Source: Flavobacteriaceae bacterium UBA4166
Lineage (GTDB): Bacteria; Bacteroidota; Bacteroidia; Flavobacteriales; Flavobacteriaceae
Assembly: GCA_002379985.1 (NCBI GenBank)
Contig: DFVG01000002.1
Coordinates: 1 to 12,551 of the forward strand
Direction: 5' to 3'
Length of the DNA stretch: 12,551 nt
This document shows, in pieces, positions 1 to 7,467 of this stretch; position 1 is the stretch's first letter; each line of letters opens with the position of its first letter. The position numbers and the translations under genes are program-made. Below the pieces are notes generated by a model. That model made no database searches, had not been told where the DNA came from, and saw only the letters and a list, made by a program, of their open reading frames with translations.

Positions 1-1
1 T

Positions 2-2386
2 ATCGGAGAACCTGCGACGGTTTCTGATAGCGAGATGGTAAGTCCTGCACAAACTATTGATACTAGTGGAAGTGATGTTACAGTAACTTCTACAATCTCT
101 GTAACAGACGATCGCGATATCTTAGATCTTAATGTGATGCTTGATGTAGAGCACACTTGGATCGCCGACTTAGAGATCAGTCTAACCTCTCCAGCCGGAA
201 CAACCGTTGCGTTGTTCAGTGGGGCTGCTGACGGATGTTCTGCAGACGACATCATCACTACCTTAGATGACGAATCTGTAAACCCATTTGATTGTAACCC
301 TAATGGTGATGGTGATGCCTTCCCATTAGCAGATTATATTCCTTTAGAAGCACTTTCTGCATTCGACGGACAAAGCACGTTGGGAGACTGGACCTTGACA
401 ATTGAAGATACCTTCGCTGGTCTTGATTCTGGTATTCTAAACAGCTGGGGCTTCACTTACGATTACGAAGTAGTACCAACTCCTCTTGATGTGGTATTGG
501 ATGCAAACGGAATGGCAACTATTGATGCTTCTGACCTATTACTAAGCGTTCAAGAAGCTTGTGGATGGACTGCCTCTGTAGGAGCTCCTGTTACTGCGGT
601 AGATGTTACTACATGCGGAGACAACTTGGGTGCTGATATTGTAAACACACTTCCTCCAACAGAATCTACTGCAGCGGTAGCTGAGTCAGGTGCTATTGGA
701 ACAGAGTTTACCTTAGACCGTGTAGATTTAGACATTACTCATACCTGGACAGGTGACTTAGATATTGTATTGGTGTCTCCTGCAGGAACCGAATTGATCC
801 TTTCCGATCGTAACGGTGGTAGTGGTGATGACTATACCGATACTGTATTCCAGGATGGTGGTGCCGATATTACAGCGGCTTCTCCACCATTCACCGGTAC
901 TTTTGAGCCAGAAGGTGGAACGTTCGCTTCTACATTCGACGGTGAAGAAGTAAACGGAAACTGGGTACTTAGAATTACTGACAATGCGGGTGGAGATGAC
1001 GGAACGTTGAATAACTTCTGTTTAACATTAAGCCCTATTGTAGATACTACGGTATCATTTGACTGTTCTAACCTTGGTGAAAACCAGTTAGAGGTATTTG
1101 TTACTGACGACAGCGGAAACTTTACGAGTTGTATCGCTTCTGTAAACGTACTTGATGAAACCGCACCTGTAATCACGTGTGGACCTCCATCGACACTACA
1201 AGAAGTAGTTTCCGACAGTCCTGCTTTAGCGATCGTAGATAATACTACGGTAAGCACTAGCATTTCTGTAATGGAAGATGTGACCATCACAGATCTTAAT
1301 GTGGATCTTGATATTGCACATACTTGGACAAGCGATCTAGAGATTACTCTTGAGTCTCCTGCTGGAACCCAAGCCGTGATCTTCAGTGGTGCTGCCAACG
1401 GATGTTCTGCAGATAATTTAGTAGCTACTCTTGATGATGAGTCTATGAACACGCTTGTATGTAACCCGAATGGTGACGGTGATGCCTTCCCATTAGCTGA
1501 TTACATGCCAAGCAACCCACTTTCAGTATTTGACGGAGAAAGCTCTGTGGGAGACTGGACGATCAGTATTGAAGATACTGCCGGTGGTGATACTGGTGTA
1601 TTAAATACATGGGCGTTGACTTTCTCTTACGACAATACCAACCCGAACGTTGTTATTGAATTAGACGAAAACGGAATGGCGGTAGTAGATCCATTTGCCT
1701 TGATCAGTAATATTGATGAAGCCTGTGGTATCTCAACAGCTGCTGTTGATATCAACGAAGTATTCTGTAGCGATATCGGAACTACACTTGACATCACTGT
1801 ATTTGTAAGTGACGCTAGCGGAAACATCGCTTCTTGTGTTGCACAAGTAGATGTAGTAGACGCAATGGCTCCTGAGCTTACGTGTCCTGCTGATCAAACC
1901 GTTGATCCAGGTGCGGGTAACCTTAACTACGAAGTACCAGACTACTTCGCAGATGGTGACGCAACAGCTACTGACAACTGTACAGATCCTGTAACGATCA
2001 CGACTCAAGATCCAGCTCCGGGTACCTTATTGCCTGACGGTGATTACACGGTAACGCTAACTGCGGAAGATGAGTACGGAAACGTTGCTACCTGTACATT
2101 CGAATTGACCGTAGAAAGTACCTTTGGTGTAGAAGACGTTCTTGCTAACGCGGTAAGCATTTACCCGAACCCTGCACGTAACGTGATCAACATCACCAAC
2201 GGTTCTGCAATTGGTTTAGACAATGCTACCATTTACGATGTGAACGGACGTTTGGTACAAACTATCGACCTTACCAACATGACCACTGAGAAAACAGTTG
2301 ATGTTTCTCAATTGGCCTCTGGAGTTTACATGGTAAACATTCAAGGGGAAGGTGGAAATACCATCAAACGCTTGATCAAGGAATAA
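2..2386 (+). CDS. Secreted multi-domain P-domain/HYR protein with T9SS type A sorting tail (5'-partial)
   Basis: The reading frame is open from base 2, so the true start lies upstream; the first ATG (35) is mid-domain and unlikely to be the start. Counting residues from that ATG: P/proprotein-convertase-like domain 1 (about 18-148, motif HTWIADLEISLTSPAGT), P domain 2 (about 207-336, HTWTGDLDIVLVSPAGT), P domain 3 (about 402-537, HTWTSDLEITLESPAGT), an HYR-like domain (about 610-695, ending NVATCTFELTV), and a T9SS sorting domain (about 700-783: YPNPARN, IYDVNGRLV, LASGVYMV). P domains 1 and 3 are close duplicates, including a Cys pair around the acidic CNPNGDGDAFPLADY loop. The family knowledge is that such tails direct export through the type IX system, with the tail removed and the protein released or surface-anchored. 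P domains often accompany peptidases or adhesins; a catalytic domain could lie in the missing N-terminus. Function beyond 'secreted, modular, probably calcium-binding' is inference. Confidence 0.9.
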   Translation: MGEPATVSDSEMVSPAQTIDTSGSDVTVTSTISVTDDRDILDLNVMLDVEHTWIADLEISLTSPAGTTVALFSGAADGCSADDIITTLDDESVNPFDCNPNGDGDAFPLADYIPLEALSAFDGQSTLGDWTLTIEDTFAGLDSGILNSWGFTYDYEVVPTPLDVVLDANGMATIDASDLLLSVQEACGWTASVGAPVTAVDVTTCGDNLGADIVNTLPPTESTAAVAESGAIGTEFTLDRVDLDITHTWTGDLDIVLVSPAGTELILSDRNGGSGDDYTDTVFQDGGADITAASPPFTGTFEPEGGTFASTFDGEEVNGNWVLRITDNAGGDDGTLNNFCLTLSPIVDTTVSFDCSNLGENQLEVFVTDDSGNFTSCIASVNVLDETAPVITCGPPSTLQEVVSDSPALAIVDNTTVSTSISVMEDVTITDLNVDLDIAHTWTSDLEITLESPAGTQAVIFSGAANGCSADNLVATLDDESMNTLVCNPNGDGDAFPLADYMPSNPLSVFDGESSVGDWTISIEDTAGGDTGVLNTWALTFSYDNTNPNVVIELDENGMAVVDPFALISNIDEACGISTAAVDINEVFCSDIGTTLDITVFVSDASGNIASCVAQVDVVDAMAPELTCPADQTVDPGAGNLNYEVPDYFADGDATATDNCTDPVTITTQDPAPGTLLPDGDYTVTLTAEDEYGNVATCTFELTVESTFGVEDVLANAVSIYPNPARNVINITNGSAIGLDNATIYDVNGRLVQTIDLTNMTTEKTVDVSQLASGVYMVNIQGEGGNTIKRLIKE

Positions 2387-2411
2387 TACTCCTTATATAA
2401 CCAACCATAAG

Positions 2412-2445
2412 AAAAGCCGCTTCGTGAGAAGCGGCTTTTTTTGTG
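2412..2445 (+). terminator. Rho-independent terminator between convergent genes
   Basis: A perfect 12-bp stem (AAAAGCCGCTTC, 2412-2423, with GAAGCGGCTTTT, 2428-2439) has a GTGA tetraloop and runs into a T-rich tail on the + strand. It begins 25 nt after the stop of the secreted protein. The opposite strand has only four U's after the stem, so it may also stop trpA transcripts arriving from the right, less efficiently. Confidence 0.92.
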
Positions 2446-2460
2446 ATAGGGTTCCTAAAT

Positions 2461-3225
2461 CTAGGACCTAAGGTGTTTCATAAAGGATGGAATGCCTTGC
2501 GCACCATGGTTTTTAAGGTGCTTAATAAAAGCACTACCAATAATGGCTCCTTGTGTGTGCTGTGTTGCCTTACGGAATGTTTCCGCATCGTGTATTCCAA
2601 AGCCAACCATCAAGGGGTTGCGAAGTTTCAAATCGGCTACACGTTGTAGATATGTGGTTTGATCTTCCGAAAAACTTCCTGTCTTCCCTGTTGTACTCGC
2701 ACTACTTACGACGTATAAAAATCCGTTGGAGGCTTGGTCCATTTCACGGATACGTGCTTCGGAAGTTTGCGGTGTTACTAGGAAAATCATATACAGATCG
2801 TTTGCTTTGAAAATGGACTCGTAATGATGTTGATATTCACGAAGTGGAAGATCTGGAATGATGAGTCCGTCGATCCCCACCTCCTTGCATTTCGCACAAA
2901 ATTCTTCTACTCCAAATTGTAGCATAGGGTTGAAATACCCCATGAGTATGAGTGGGATGGAAACTTTTTTACGAATCCCTTGAAGTTGTTCAAAAAGTAT
3001 TTCAGTTGTCATACCGTTTTTCAGGGCTTGTGTAGAACTCTCCTGAATGGTAGGGCCGTCGGCCAATGGATCGCTAAACGGCAAGCCAATTTCGATCATG
3101 TCGGCGCCGTTCTCTTCGAGTGATGCGAGGATGTCTGCGGTATCTTCAAGATTTGGAAAGCCCGCCGTGACATAGATCGAAACGATCTTTTTGTTTTTTC
3201 TAAAAGAGGTGTCAATGCTATTCAT
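2461..3225 (-). CDS. trpA: Tryptophan synthase alpha chain
   Basis: It cleaves indole-3-glycerol phosphate to indole and glyceraldehyde-3-phosphate, passing indole through a tunnel to TrpB in the cytoplasmic alpha2-beta2 complex. At 254 residues it is close to the family's usual length (about 260). The catalytic pair is visible in MIEIGLPFSDPLADGPTIQ: Glu45 and Asp56, with the same 11-residue spacing as Glu49/Asp60 of the E. coli enzyme. The TIM-barrel phosphate-binding region is seen near the C-terminus (VGFGIHDAETF, then GAIIGSAFIKHL). It is the last gene of the operon and the only one separated from its predecessor by a sizeable gap (112 nt), which holds a palindromic element. I see no separate promoter in the gap, so expression probably depends on read-through from trpB. 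Confidence 0.97.
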   Translation of the reverse strand: MNSIDTSFRKNKKIVSIYVTAGFPNLEDTADILASLEENGADMIEIGLPFSDPLADGPTIQESSTQALKNGMTTEILFEQLQGIRKKVSIPLILMGYFNPMLQFGVEEFCAKCKEVGIDGLIIPDLPLREYQHHYESIFKANDLYMIFLVTPQTSEARIREMDQASNGFLYVVSSASTTGKTGSFSEDQTTYLQRVADLKLRNPLMVGFGIHDAETFRKATQHTQGAIIGSAFIKHLKNHGAQGIPSFMKHLRS

Positions 3226-3237
3226 AAGATTCTTTTC

Positions 3238-3332
3238 GCGTTAGGGATTGAGCCATGGTACCGCGTACCGTGGAAAGCCTGCCTCTGCCGGCAGGCAGGC
3301 CCGACCACGCCTTTTACGTGGAAACGCCCTAA
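3238..3332. repeat. REP-like multi-hairpin intergenic element between trpB and trpA
   Basis: Outer arms TTAGGG (3241-3246) and CCCTAA (3327-3332) enclose three hairpins. The first is CCATGGTAC / GTACCGTGG (3253-3261 with 3265-3273, one G-T pair, 3-nt loop). The second is GCCTGCCT / AGGCAGGC (3277-3284 with 3293-3300), whose loop region contains the palindrome TGCCGGCA. The third is CCACG / CGTGG (3305-3309 with 3317-3321). On the minus strand the pieces GGGCGTT, GGTCGGGC and CAATCCCTAACGC resemble short intergenic elements I remember from flavobacterial genomes. That recollection is unverified. No hairpin is followed by a U-run, so it should not act as an intrinsic terminator. It may affect mRNA stability between trpB and trpA. 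Confidence 0.65.
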
Positions 3333-3337
3333 TTGTT

Positions 3338-4519
3338 TTATAAATTAAAATATTCGATATAGGTATTTAGGTCTTTGTCGCCACGACCGCTGAGGTTGAC
3401 GACAACAACCTCTTCTTTTTTGAAAGGACGTTGTTTAAAAACCGCCAAGGCATGACTGGTTTCGATGGCAGGAATAATTCCTTCCAAGCGAGATAAGTCG
3501 CGACCCGCTTCCATGGCATCGGCATCGGTAATGGAAATAAATTCTCCTCTACCACTGCTGTAGAGATGCGCATGCATGGGGCCTACGCCGGGATAATCTA
3601 ATCCAGCCGAGATAGAATACGGTTCGGTGATTTGGCCATCACGGGTTTGCATCAATAAGGTTTTGCTTCCGTGAATGATCCCGGGAGTACCCAACGCCGA
3701 AGTCGCAGCACTTTCTCCACTATGAATTCCCTTTCCCGCTGCCTCTACGGCGATGATCCCAACTTCAGGGCGGTCGAGATAGTGATAATACGCACCGGCC
3801 GCATTGCTGCCTCCGCCCACACAAGCAATCACGTAATCGGGATAGTCGCGCCCTTCTTTATCTGTGAGTTGCTTTTTTATTTCTTCGGAAATCACACTTT
3901 GTAAGCGCGCCACCAGGTCTGGATAGGGGTGTGGACCTACCACACTTCCGATGATGTAATGCGTATCTTCCGGATGATTGATCCAATCGCGAATGGCTTC
4001 ATTGGTGGCGTCTTTCAGGGTCTTACTTCCGCAGGTGGCGGGAATGACCGTAGCGCCCAACATTTTCATACGCGCTACATTGGGGGCTTGACGTTCAATA
4101 TCTACGGCGCCCATATACACCACACATGCGATTCCCATCAACGCGCACACAGTGGCGGTCGCAACCCCATGTTGTCCGGCACCGGTTTCGGCGATAATTC
4201 GTTTTTTTCCCAAGTGTTTTGCCAATAGAATCTGTCCGATCGTATTATTCACTTTATGAGCCCCGGTATGACACAGGTCTTCGCGTTTTAGATAAATACG
4301 GGTGTTGTATTTTTCTGAAAGTCGGTTAGCATAGTACAGCGGAGTAGGGCGTCCTACATAATCTGCTAATAATTGCTTGAATTCTTTCTGAAACTCAGGT
4401 TGCTGTAAAATCGACTTATATACTTTCTGAAGCTGCGCTACATTCGGATAGAGCATTTCCGGAATGAAGGCACCTCCAAACTCGCCGTAATATCCATGTT
4501 CATCTACGTGATATTGCAT
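3338..4519 (-). CDS. trpB: Tryptophan synthase beta chain
   Basis: A PLP enzyme that condenses indole with L-serine to give L-tryptophan, partnered with TrpA. It has 393 residues, the usual length. The PLP lysine is Lys89 in HTGAHKVNN, the catalytic glutamate is Glu111 in AETGAGQHG, and the PLP phosphate loop is GGGSNA at 235-240. The conserved start (YGEFGGAFIPEML) and end (VNLSGRGDKD) are both present, so it looks intact and is TrpB1-type. Its start codon lies inside trpF, overlapping it by 20 nt in another frame. This is the longest overlap in the operon and suggests translational coupling. Downstream, the REP-like element separates it from trpA. Confidence 0.98.
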   Translation of the reverse strand: MQYHVDEHGYYGEFGGAFIPEMLYPNVAQLQKVYKSILQQPEFQKEFKQLLADYVGRPTPLYYANRLSEKYNTRIYLKREDLCHTGAHKVNNTIGQILLAKHLGKKRIIAETGAGQHGVATATVCALMGIACVVYMGAVDIERQAPNVARMKMLGATVIPATCGSKTLKDATNEAIRDWINHPEDTHYIIGSVVGPHPYPDLVARLQSVISEEIKKQLTDKEGRDYPDYVIACVGGGSNAAGAYYHYLDRPEVGIIAVEAAGKGIHSGESAATSALGTPGIIHGSKTLLMQTRDGQITEPYSISAGLDYPGVGPMHAHLYSSGRGEFISITDADAMEAGRDLSRLEGIIPAIETSHALAVFKQRPFKKEEVVVVNLSGRGDKDLNTYIEYFNL

Positions 4520-5126
4520 CGCTAAATTCTTTTAATTGTTGTACATTTTTGTTTCCCGGCGCGGTTTCAAATTTACTGTTGACATCAACGGCCATTATGG
4601 GAAGGTCTAAAGACAAGAGTTGTTGAAGTTCTTGTAAGTGTTCAGGACCAATACCGCCACTCAAAATGAACGGCTTGGAACTTTTATAGTTTTTCAGAAT
4701 ATCCCATGAAAACCGAATGCCATTCCCGCCTCGTTCCTTTCCTTTCGTATCAAAAAGAAACGCATCTGCTACCGCTTCATATTTGGAAAGTGCTGAAAAA
4801 TCAAAGGTAGTATCCACGGCAAATACCTTCCATAGTGCAACCGGCTTAGGAAGTGTTTTTCTAAGTTGTTGCAAATAAGAGACCGATTCATCACCATGAA
4901 GTTGGCAAACCGCAAGTTGATACTTTTTTGTTAGGGCTATCACTTCAGAAATAGAAGCATTGACAAAAACACCTACTTTCTTAATGTGTTCCGGAAGTGG
5001 TGGGAGTTCCCCCAAAAAGTATCTCGGACTCTTCTCGTAGAAAATAAAGCCCAAATACTGCGGATCCAGTGCAGCAACCGCTTCAATGTTATGTTTCATT
5101 CCGCAGACTTTCAGAGCTGGCTTCAT
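4500..5126 (-). CDS. trpF: Phosphoribosylanthranilate isomerase
   Basis: It performs the Amadori rearrangement of phosphoribosylanthranilate to CdRP, step three of the pathway. It is a stand-alone, single-domain enzyme of 208 residues, not fused to TrpC as in enterics. The catalytic base Cys8 is in KVCGM and the catalytic acid Asp126 in FLFDTKG, matching the Cys/Asp pair known in the family. Also visible are CQLHGDE (residues 74-80), the phosphate-binding ILSGGI, and DVNSKFETAPGNKN near the C-terminus. Its ATG overlaps the trpC stop by 4 nt (ATGA), and its 3' end overlaps trpB by 20 nt. Confidence 0.97.
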   Translation of the reverse strand: MKPALKVCGMKHNIEAVAALDPQYLGFIFYEKSPRYFLGELPPLPEHIKKVGVFVNASISEVIALTKKYQLAVCQLHGDESVSYLQQLRKTLPKPVALWKVFAVDTTFDFSALSKYEAVADAFLFDTKGKERGGNGIRFSWDILKNYKSSKPFILSGGIGPEHLQELQQLLSLDLPIMAVDVNSKFETAPGNKNVQQLKEFSDAISRR

Positions 5127-5905
5127 AGCAATTGTTGAATAAAGTTATGGGCCGCAACACCCGGGTCTTGTTGTTTCATAAAATGTTCTCCCATCAGGAA
5201 GCCTTGATACCCCATATTGCGCAAGGAGCTAACAGTGTCTATTTCTGAAATTCCGCTTTCGGTGATCTTAACTATGGTGTCGGGAATACGATCTGCAAGT
5301 GTTTCACTTGTTGTGATGCTTACTTCAAAGGTCTTTAGATTTCGATTGTTCACTCCGATCATCGCAACGGGCAGGTGTTGTACACGTTCCAATTCTTCGT
5401 CGTTGTGAATTTCCAACAGCACTTCCAATCCCAAGGTAGTGGCGAGATCTGAGTATTCCTGAAGTTGTGCTTCCGAAAGGCATGCAGCGATCAATAAAAT
5501 AGCATCTGCACCGTAAGCTTTCGATTCATAGATCTGATACGCATCGACGATAAAATCTTTCCGAAGCAAAGCCGTTTTCACTGTAGATCTTGCAAGAAGA
5601 AGATCTGTTAAAGCGCCTCCAAAAAACTTGGTGTCGGTTAATACAGAAATACCACTAACCCCGGCTTGCGCATAGGCAGACACCACATCAGGAAGGGTTG
5701 CTTGGTCATTGATGATTTTCTTGCTAGGGGAGCGCCGTTTGTGCTCGGCAATGATTCCGGTGGCGCTGTTTCTCAACGCTTGTGAAAGTGAATGACATTT
5801 TCGGTCAAAATACACCGATTGCCCCAGCATTTTTAAAGGAAAAGCTTTTTTTGCGGCCGCCACTTCTTGTCGCTTGTATGTAGTAATTGTGTCTAAGATC
5901 ATCAT
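5123..5905 (-). CDS. trpC: Indole-3-glycerol phosphate synthase
   Basis: It closes the indole ring by decarboxylating and dehydrating CdRP to indole-3-glycerol phosphate. At 260 residues it has the normal length for the monofunctional enzyme. The known catalytic set is all visible: Glu54 and Lys56 (IIAEHKRRSPS), Lys116 (LLRKDFIVD), Glu165 (LLEIHNDEE), Asn186 (IGVNNRNL), and Glu216/Ser217 (ITESGIS). The start used is the first of two consecutive Met codons, because it gives the 4-nt ATGA overlap with the trpD stop; the second Met is possible. The end overlaps trpF by another ATGA, so trpD-trpC-trpF are probably translationally coupled. Confidence 0.97.
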   Translation of the reverse strand: MMILDTITTYKRQEVAAAKKAFPLKMLGQSVYFDRKCHSLSQALRNSATGIIAEHKRRSPSKKIINDQATLPDVVSAYAQAGVSGISVLTDTKFFGGALTDLLLARSTVKTALLRKDFIVDAYQIYESKAYGADAILLIAACLSEAQLQEYSDLATTLGLEVLLEIHNDEELERVQHLPVAMIGVNNRNLKTFEVSITTSETLADRIPDTIVKITESGISEIDTVSSLRNMGYQGFLMGEHFMKQQDPGVAAHNFIQQLL

Positions 5906-6897
5906 GAGGTCCCCAATTTTTGTAAGGTTTGTAAGGCATTCCAGGCCTTTCGATCATGGAGCGAGGCTTGAGCCTTTGCTAAGGCGTCCTCTAAGGGGTA
6001 ACTCGTGGCCGTTGCGATGGCAAGAGCAGCATTCGCACAAACCACTTGGTTTTGTGCTGTGGTCCCGTTTCCTTGTAGAATCGTTGTAAAAATTTCTGCC
6101 GATTCTTGGATGGTGCTCCCTCCATAGAGTGCTTCCGGGGTGAGTCGGTTGGCATGAAAATCAGACGGCAGTAACATATCATCAAACGTATTACTGATGC
6201 GCTTTACCGGTCCGGTGAGCGACACTTCATCATAGCCGTCCAAGGCATGGAGAATGGTGTAATTTTTTTTTCCTTTTTGGTAAAGATATCCATACAACCT
6301 TGCGAGTTCTAAACTAAACACACCCACCAATTGATGTTTCGGAAAAGCCGGGTTCACCATAGGGCCTAACATATTAAAAAAGGTCTTGACGCCTAATTCT
6401 TTTCGAATGGGGCCTACCTTTTTCATCGCCGGATGAAATAGCGGAGCATGAAGTATGGCAATACCGGCTGTGTCTAAGCATTTTTTCAGGTAATCAGGAT
6501 CATTAGAAAAACGAATCCCTAATTGTTCCATCACGTTGCTACTTCCGCTGATGGAAGAAACGCCGTAGTTACCATGTTTGGTTACAGGGACGCCTGCGCC
6601 TGCGGTGACAAATGAAGCCAAGGTAGAAATATTAAAGGTGTTTTTTCCGTCACCACCGGTTCCGCAGAGATCGATGGTATCATACCCTTTAAATGGCACC
6701 TGAATACAGAGGTCAAGTAGTGCGTCGCGAAAGCCTTCCAATTCATCAAGGGTGATATTTCGCATCATATAAACGGTGATGAAAGCTGCAATCTGACTAG
6801 GAGGATAGGTGCCTTCGGAAATAGCGATAAGCACATTTCGAGCTTGTTTCTTTTCTAAGGGCTCGTGGTGAATGAGTTGTTGTAGAATCTTTTTCAT
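5902..6897 (-). CDS. trpD: Anthranilate phosphoribosyltransferase
   Basis: It transfers the phosphoribosyl group from PRPP to anthranilate. It has 331 residues, the usual size for the stand-alone enzyme and not fused to TrpG. The PRPP-binding glycine loop is DLCGTGGDGKNTFNIST (GTGGD at 79-83). KHGN is at 107-110, followed by Tyr-Gly where many homologues have Arg-Ala. The anthranilate-site stretch GPIRKELGVKTFFNMLGP is present, as is the metal-binding Asp-Glu pair at 223-224 in DGYDEVSLTGP. It follows trpG with a 1-nt gap and ends in a 4-nt overlap with trpC. Confidence 0.97.
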   Translation of the reverse strand: MKKILQQLIHHEPLEKKQARNVLIAISEGTYPPSQIAAFITVYMMRNITLDELEGFRDALLDLCIQVPFKGYDTIDLCGTGGDGKNTFNISTLASFVTAGAGVPVTKHGNYGVSSISGSSNVMEQLGIRFSNDPDYLKKCLDTAGIAILHAPLFHPAMKKVGPIRKELGVKTFFNMLGPMVNPAFPKHQLVGVFSLELARLYGYLYQKGKKNYTILHALDGYDEVSLTGPVKRISNTFDDMLLPSDFHANRLTPEALYGGSTIQESAEIFTTILQGNGTTAQNQVVCANAALAIATATSYPLEDALAKAQASLHDRKAWNALQTLQKLGTS

Positions 6898-6898
6898 C

Positions 6899-7465
6899 TT
6901 AGCTTGAAATCCAGTTTTGAATCATTTGTTTTCCTTTGGGAGTGAGTACGCTTTCGGGATGAAATTGAACGCCTTTTACATCATATGTTCGATGCCGAAG
7001 CGCCATGATCTGTCCGTTAGGGTCTTCCGCAGTAATTTCCAATTCCGAAGGAAACCCCTCTTTACTTACCACCCACGAATGGTAGCGACCAATTTCTAGT
7101 TGCGATCCACACCCTTGAAAGAGCGATTCGTTATCCACCAAAACAGTCGCTTGGGTCGCTACACCGTGAAATACGTGATCGAGATTGATCAGGCTTCCGC
7201 CGAAAACCTCGCCAATGGCCTGCTGTCCTAGGCAAACACCTAGGATGGGAAGCTTTCCAGCATACGCTTTGATAACCTCTTTTAGGAGCCCCGCTTCCTC
7301 TGGAATTCCGGGCCCGGGAGAAAGTAAGAGGCGATCGTAGTTAGCAACCTCTTCTAATGAAAAAGCGTCATTTCGCTTGACCGTCACTTGACAATCGGCT
7401 GCCTCTAGATAGTGTACTAGGTTGTACACAAAACTGTCGTAATTATCAATAACTAGTACATGCAT
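6899..7465 (-). CDS. trpG: Anthranilate synthase component II (glutamine amidotransferase)
   Basis: It supplies ammonia from glutamine to TrpE. It is a class I glutamine amidotransferase of 188 residues. The triad is visible: nucleophile Cys78 in GVCLGQQ, and His169/Glu171 in VQFHPES. The N-terminal DNYDSFVYNLVHYL and the oxyanion-loop region LLLSPGPGIPEEAG are typical. The same fold serves p-aminobenzoate synthesis (PabA), so some bacteria use one amidotransferase for both. Position directly after trpE (2-nt gap) and before trpD (1-nt gap) supports the tryptophan role; a dual role cannot be excluded. Confidence 0.96.
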   Translation of the reverse strand: MHVLVIDNYDSFVYNLVHYLEAADCQVTVKRNDAFSLEEVANYDRLLLSPGPGIPEEAGLLKEVIKAYAGKLPILGVCLGQQAIGEVFGGSLINLDHVFHGVATQATVLVDNESLFQGCGSQLEIGRYHSWVVSKEGFPSELEITAEDPNGQIMALRHRTYDVKGVQFHPESVLTPKGKQMIQNWISS

Positions 7466-7467
7466 AC

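Noticed and set aside
832..1452. Long minus-strand open frame (206 codons) inside the secreted protein gene
   Set aside because: It is antisense to clear P-domain coding sequence, its translation is Ser/Val/Thr-rich with no recognisable domain, and it arises from the biased codon use of the repeated + strand gene.
2443..2810. Small + strand open frames overlapping trpA
   Set aside because: They are antisense shadows of a fully conserved trpA with catalytic residues, and they lie after a strong terminator without promoters.
3277..3300. Hairpin in the trpB-trpA gap as an intrinsic terminator
   Set aside because: There is no U-run after the stem on either strand, and terminating here would leave trpA without a visible promoter.
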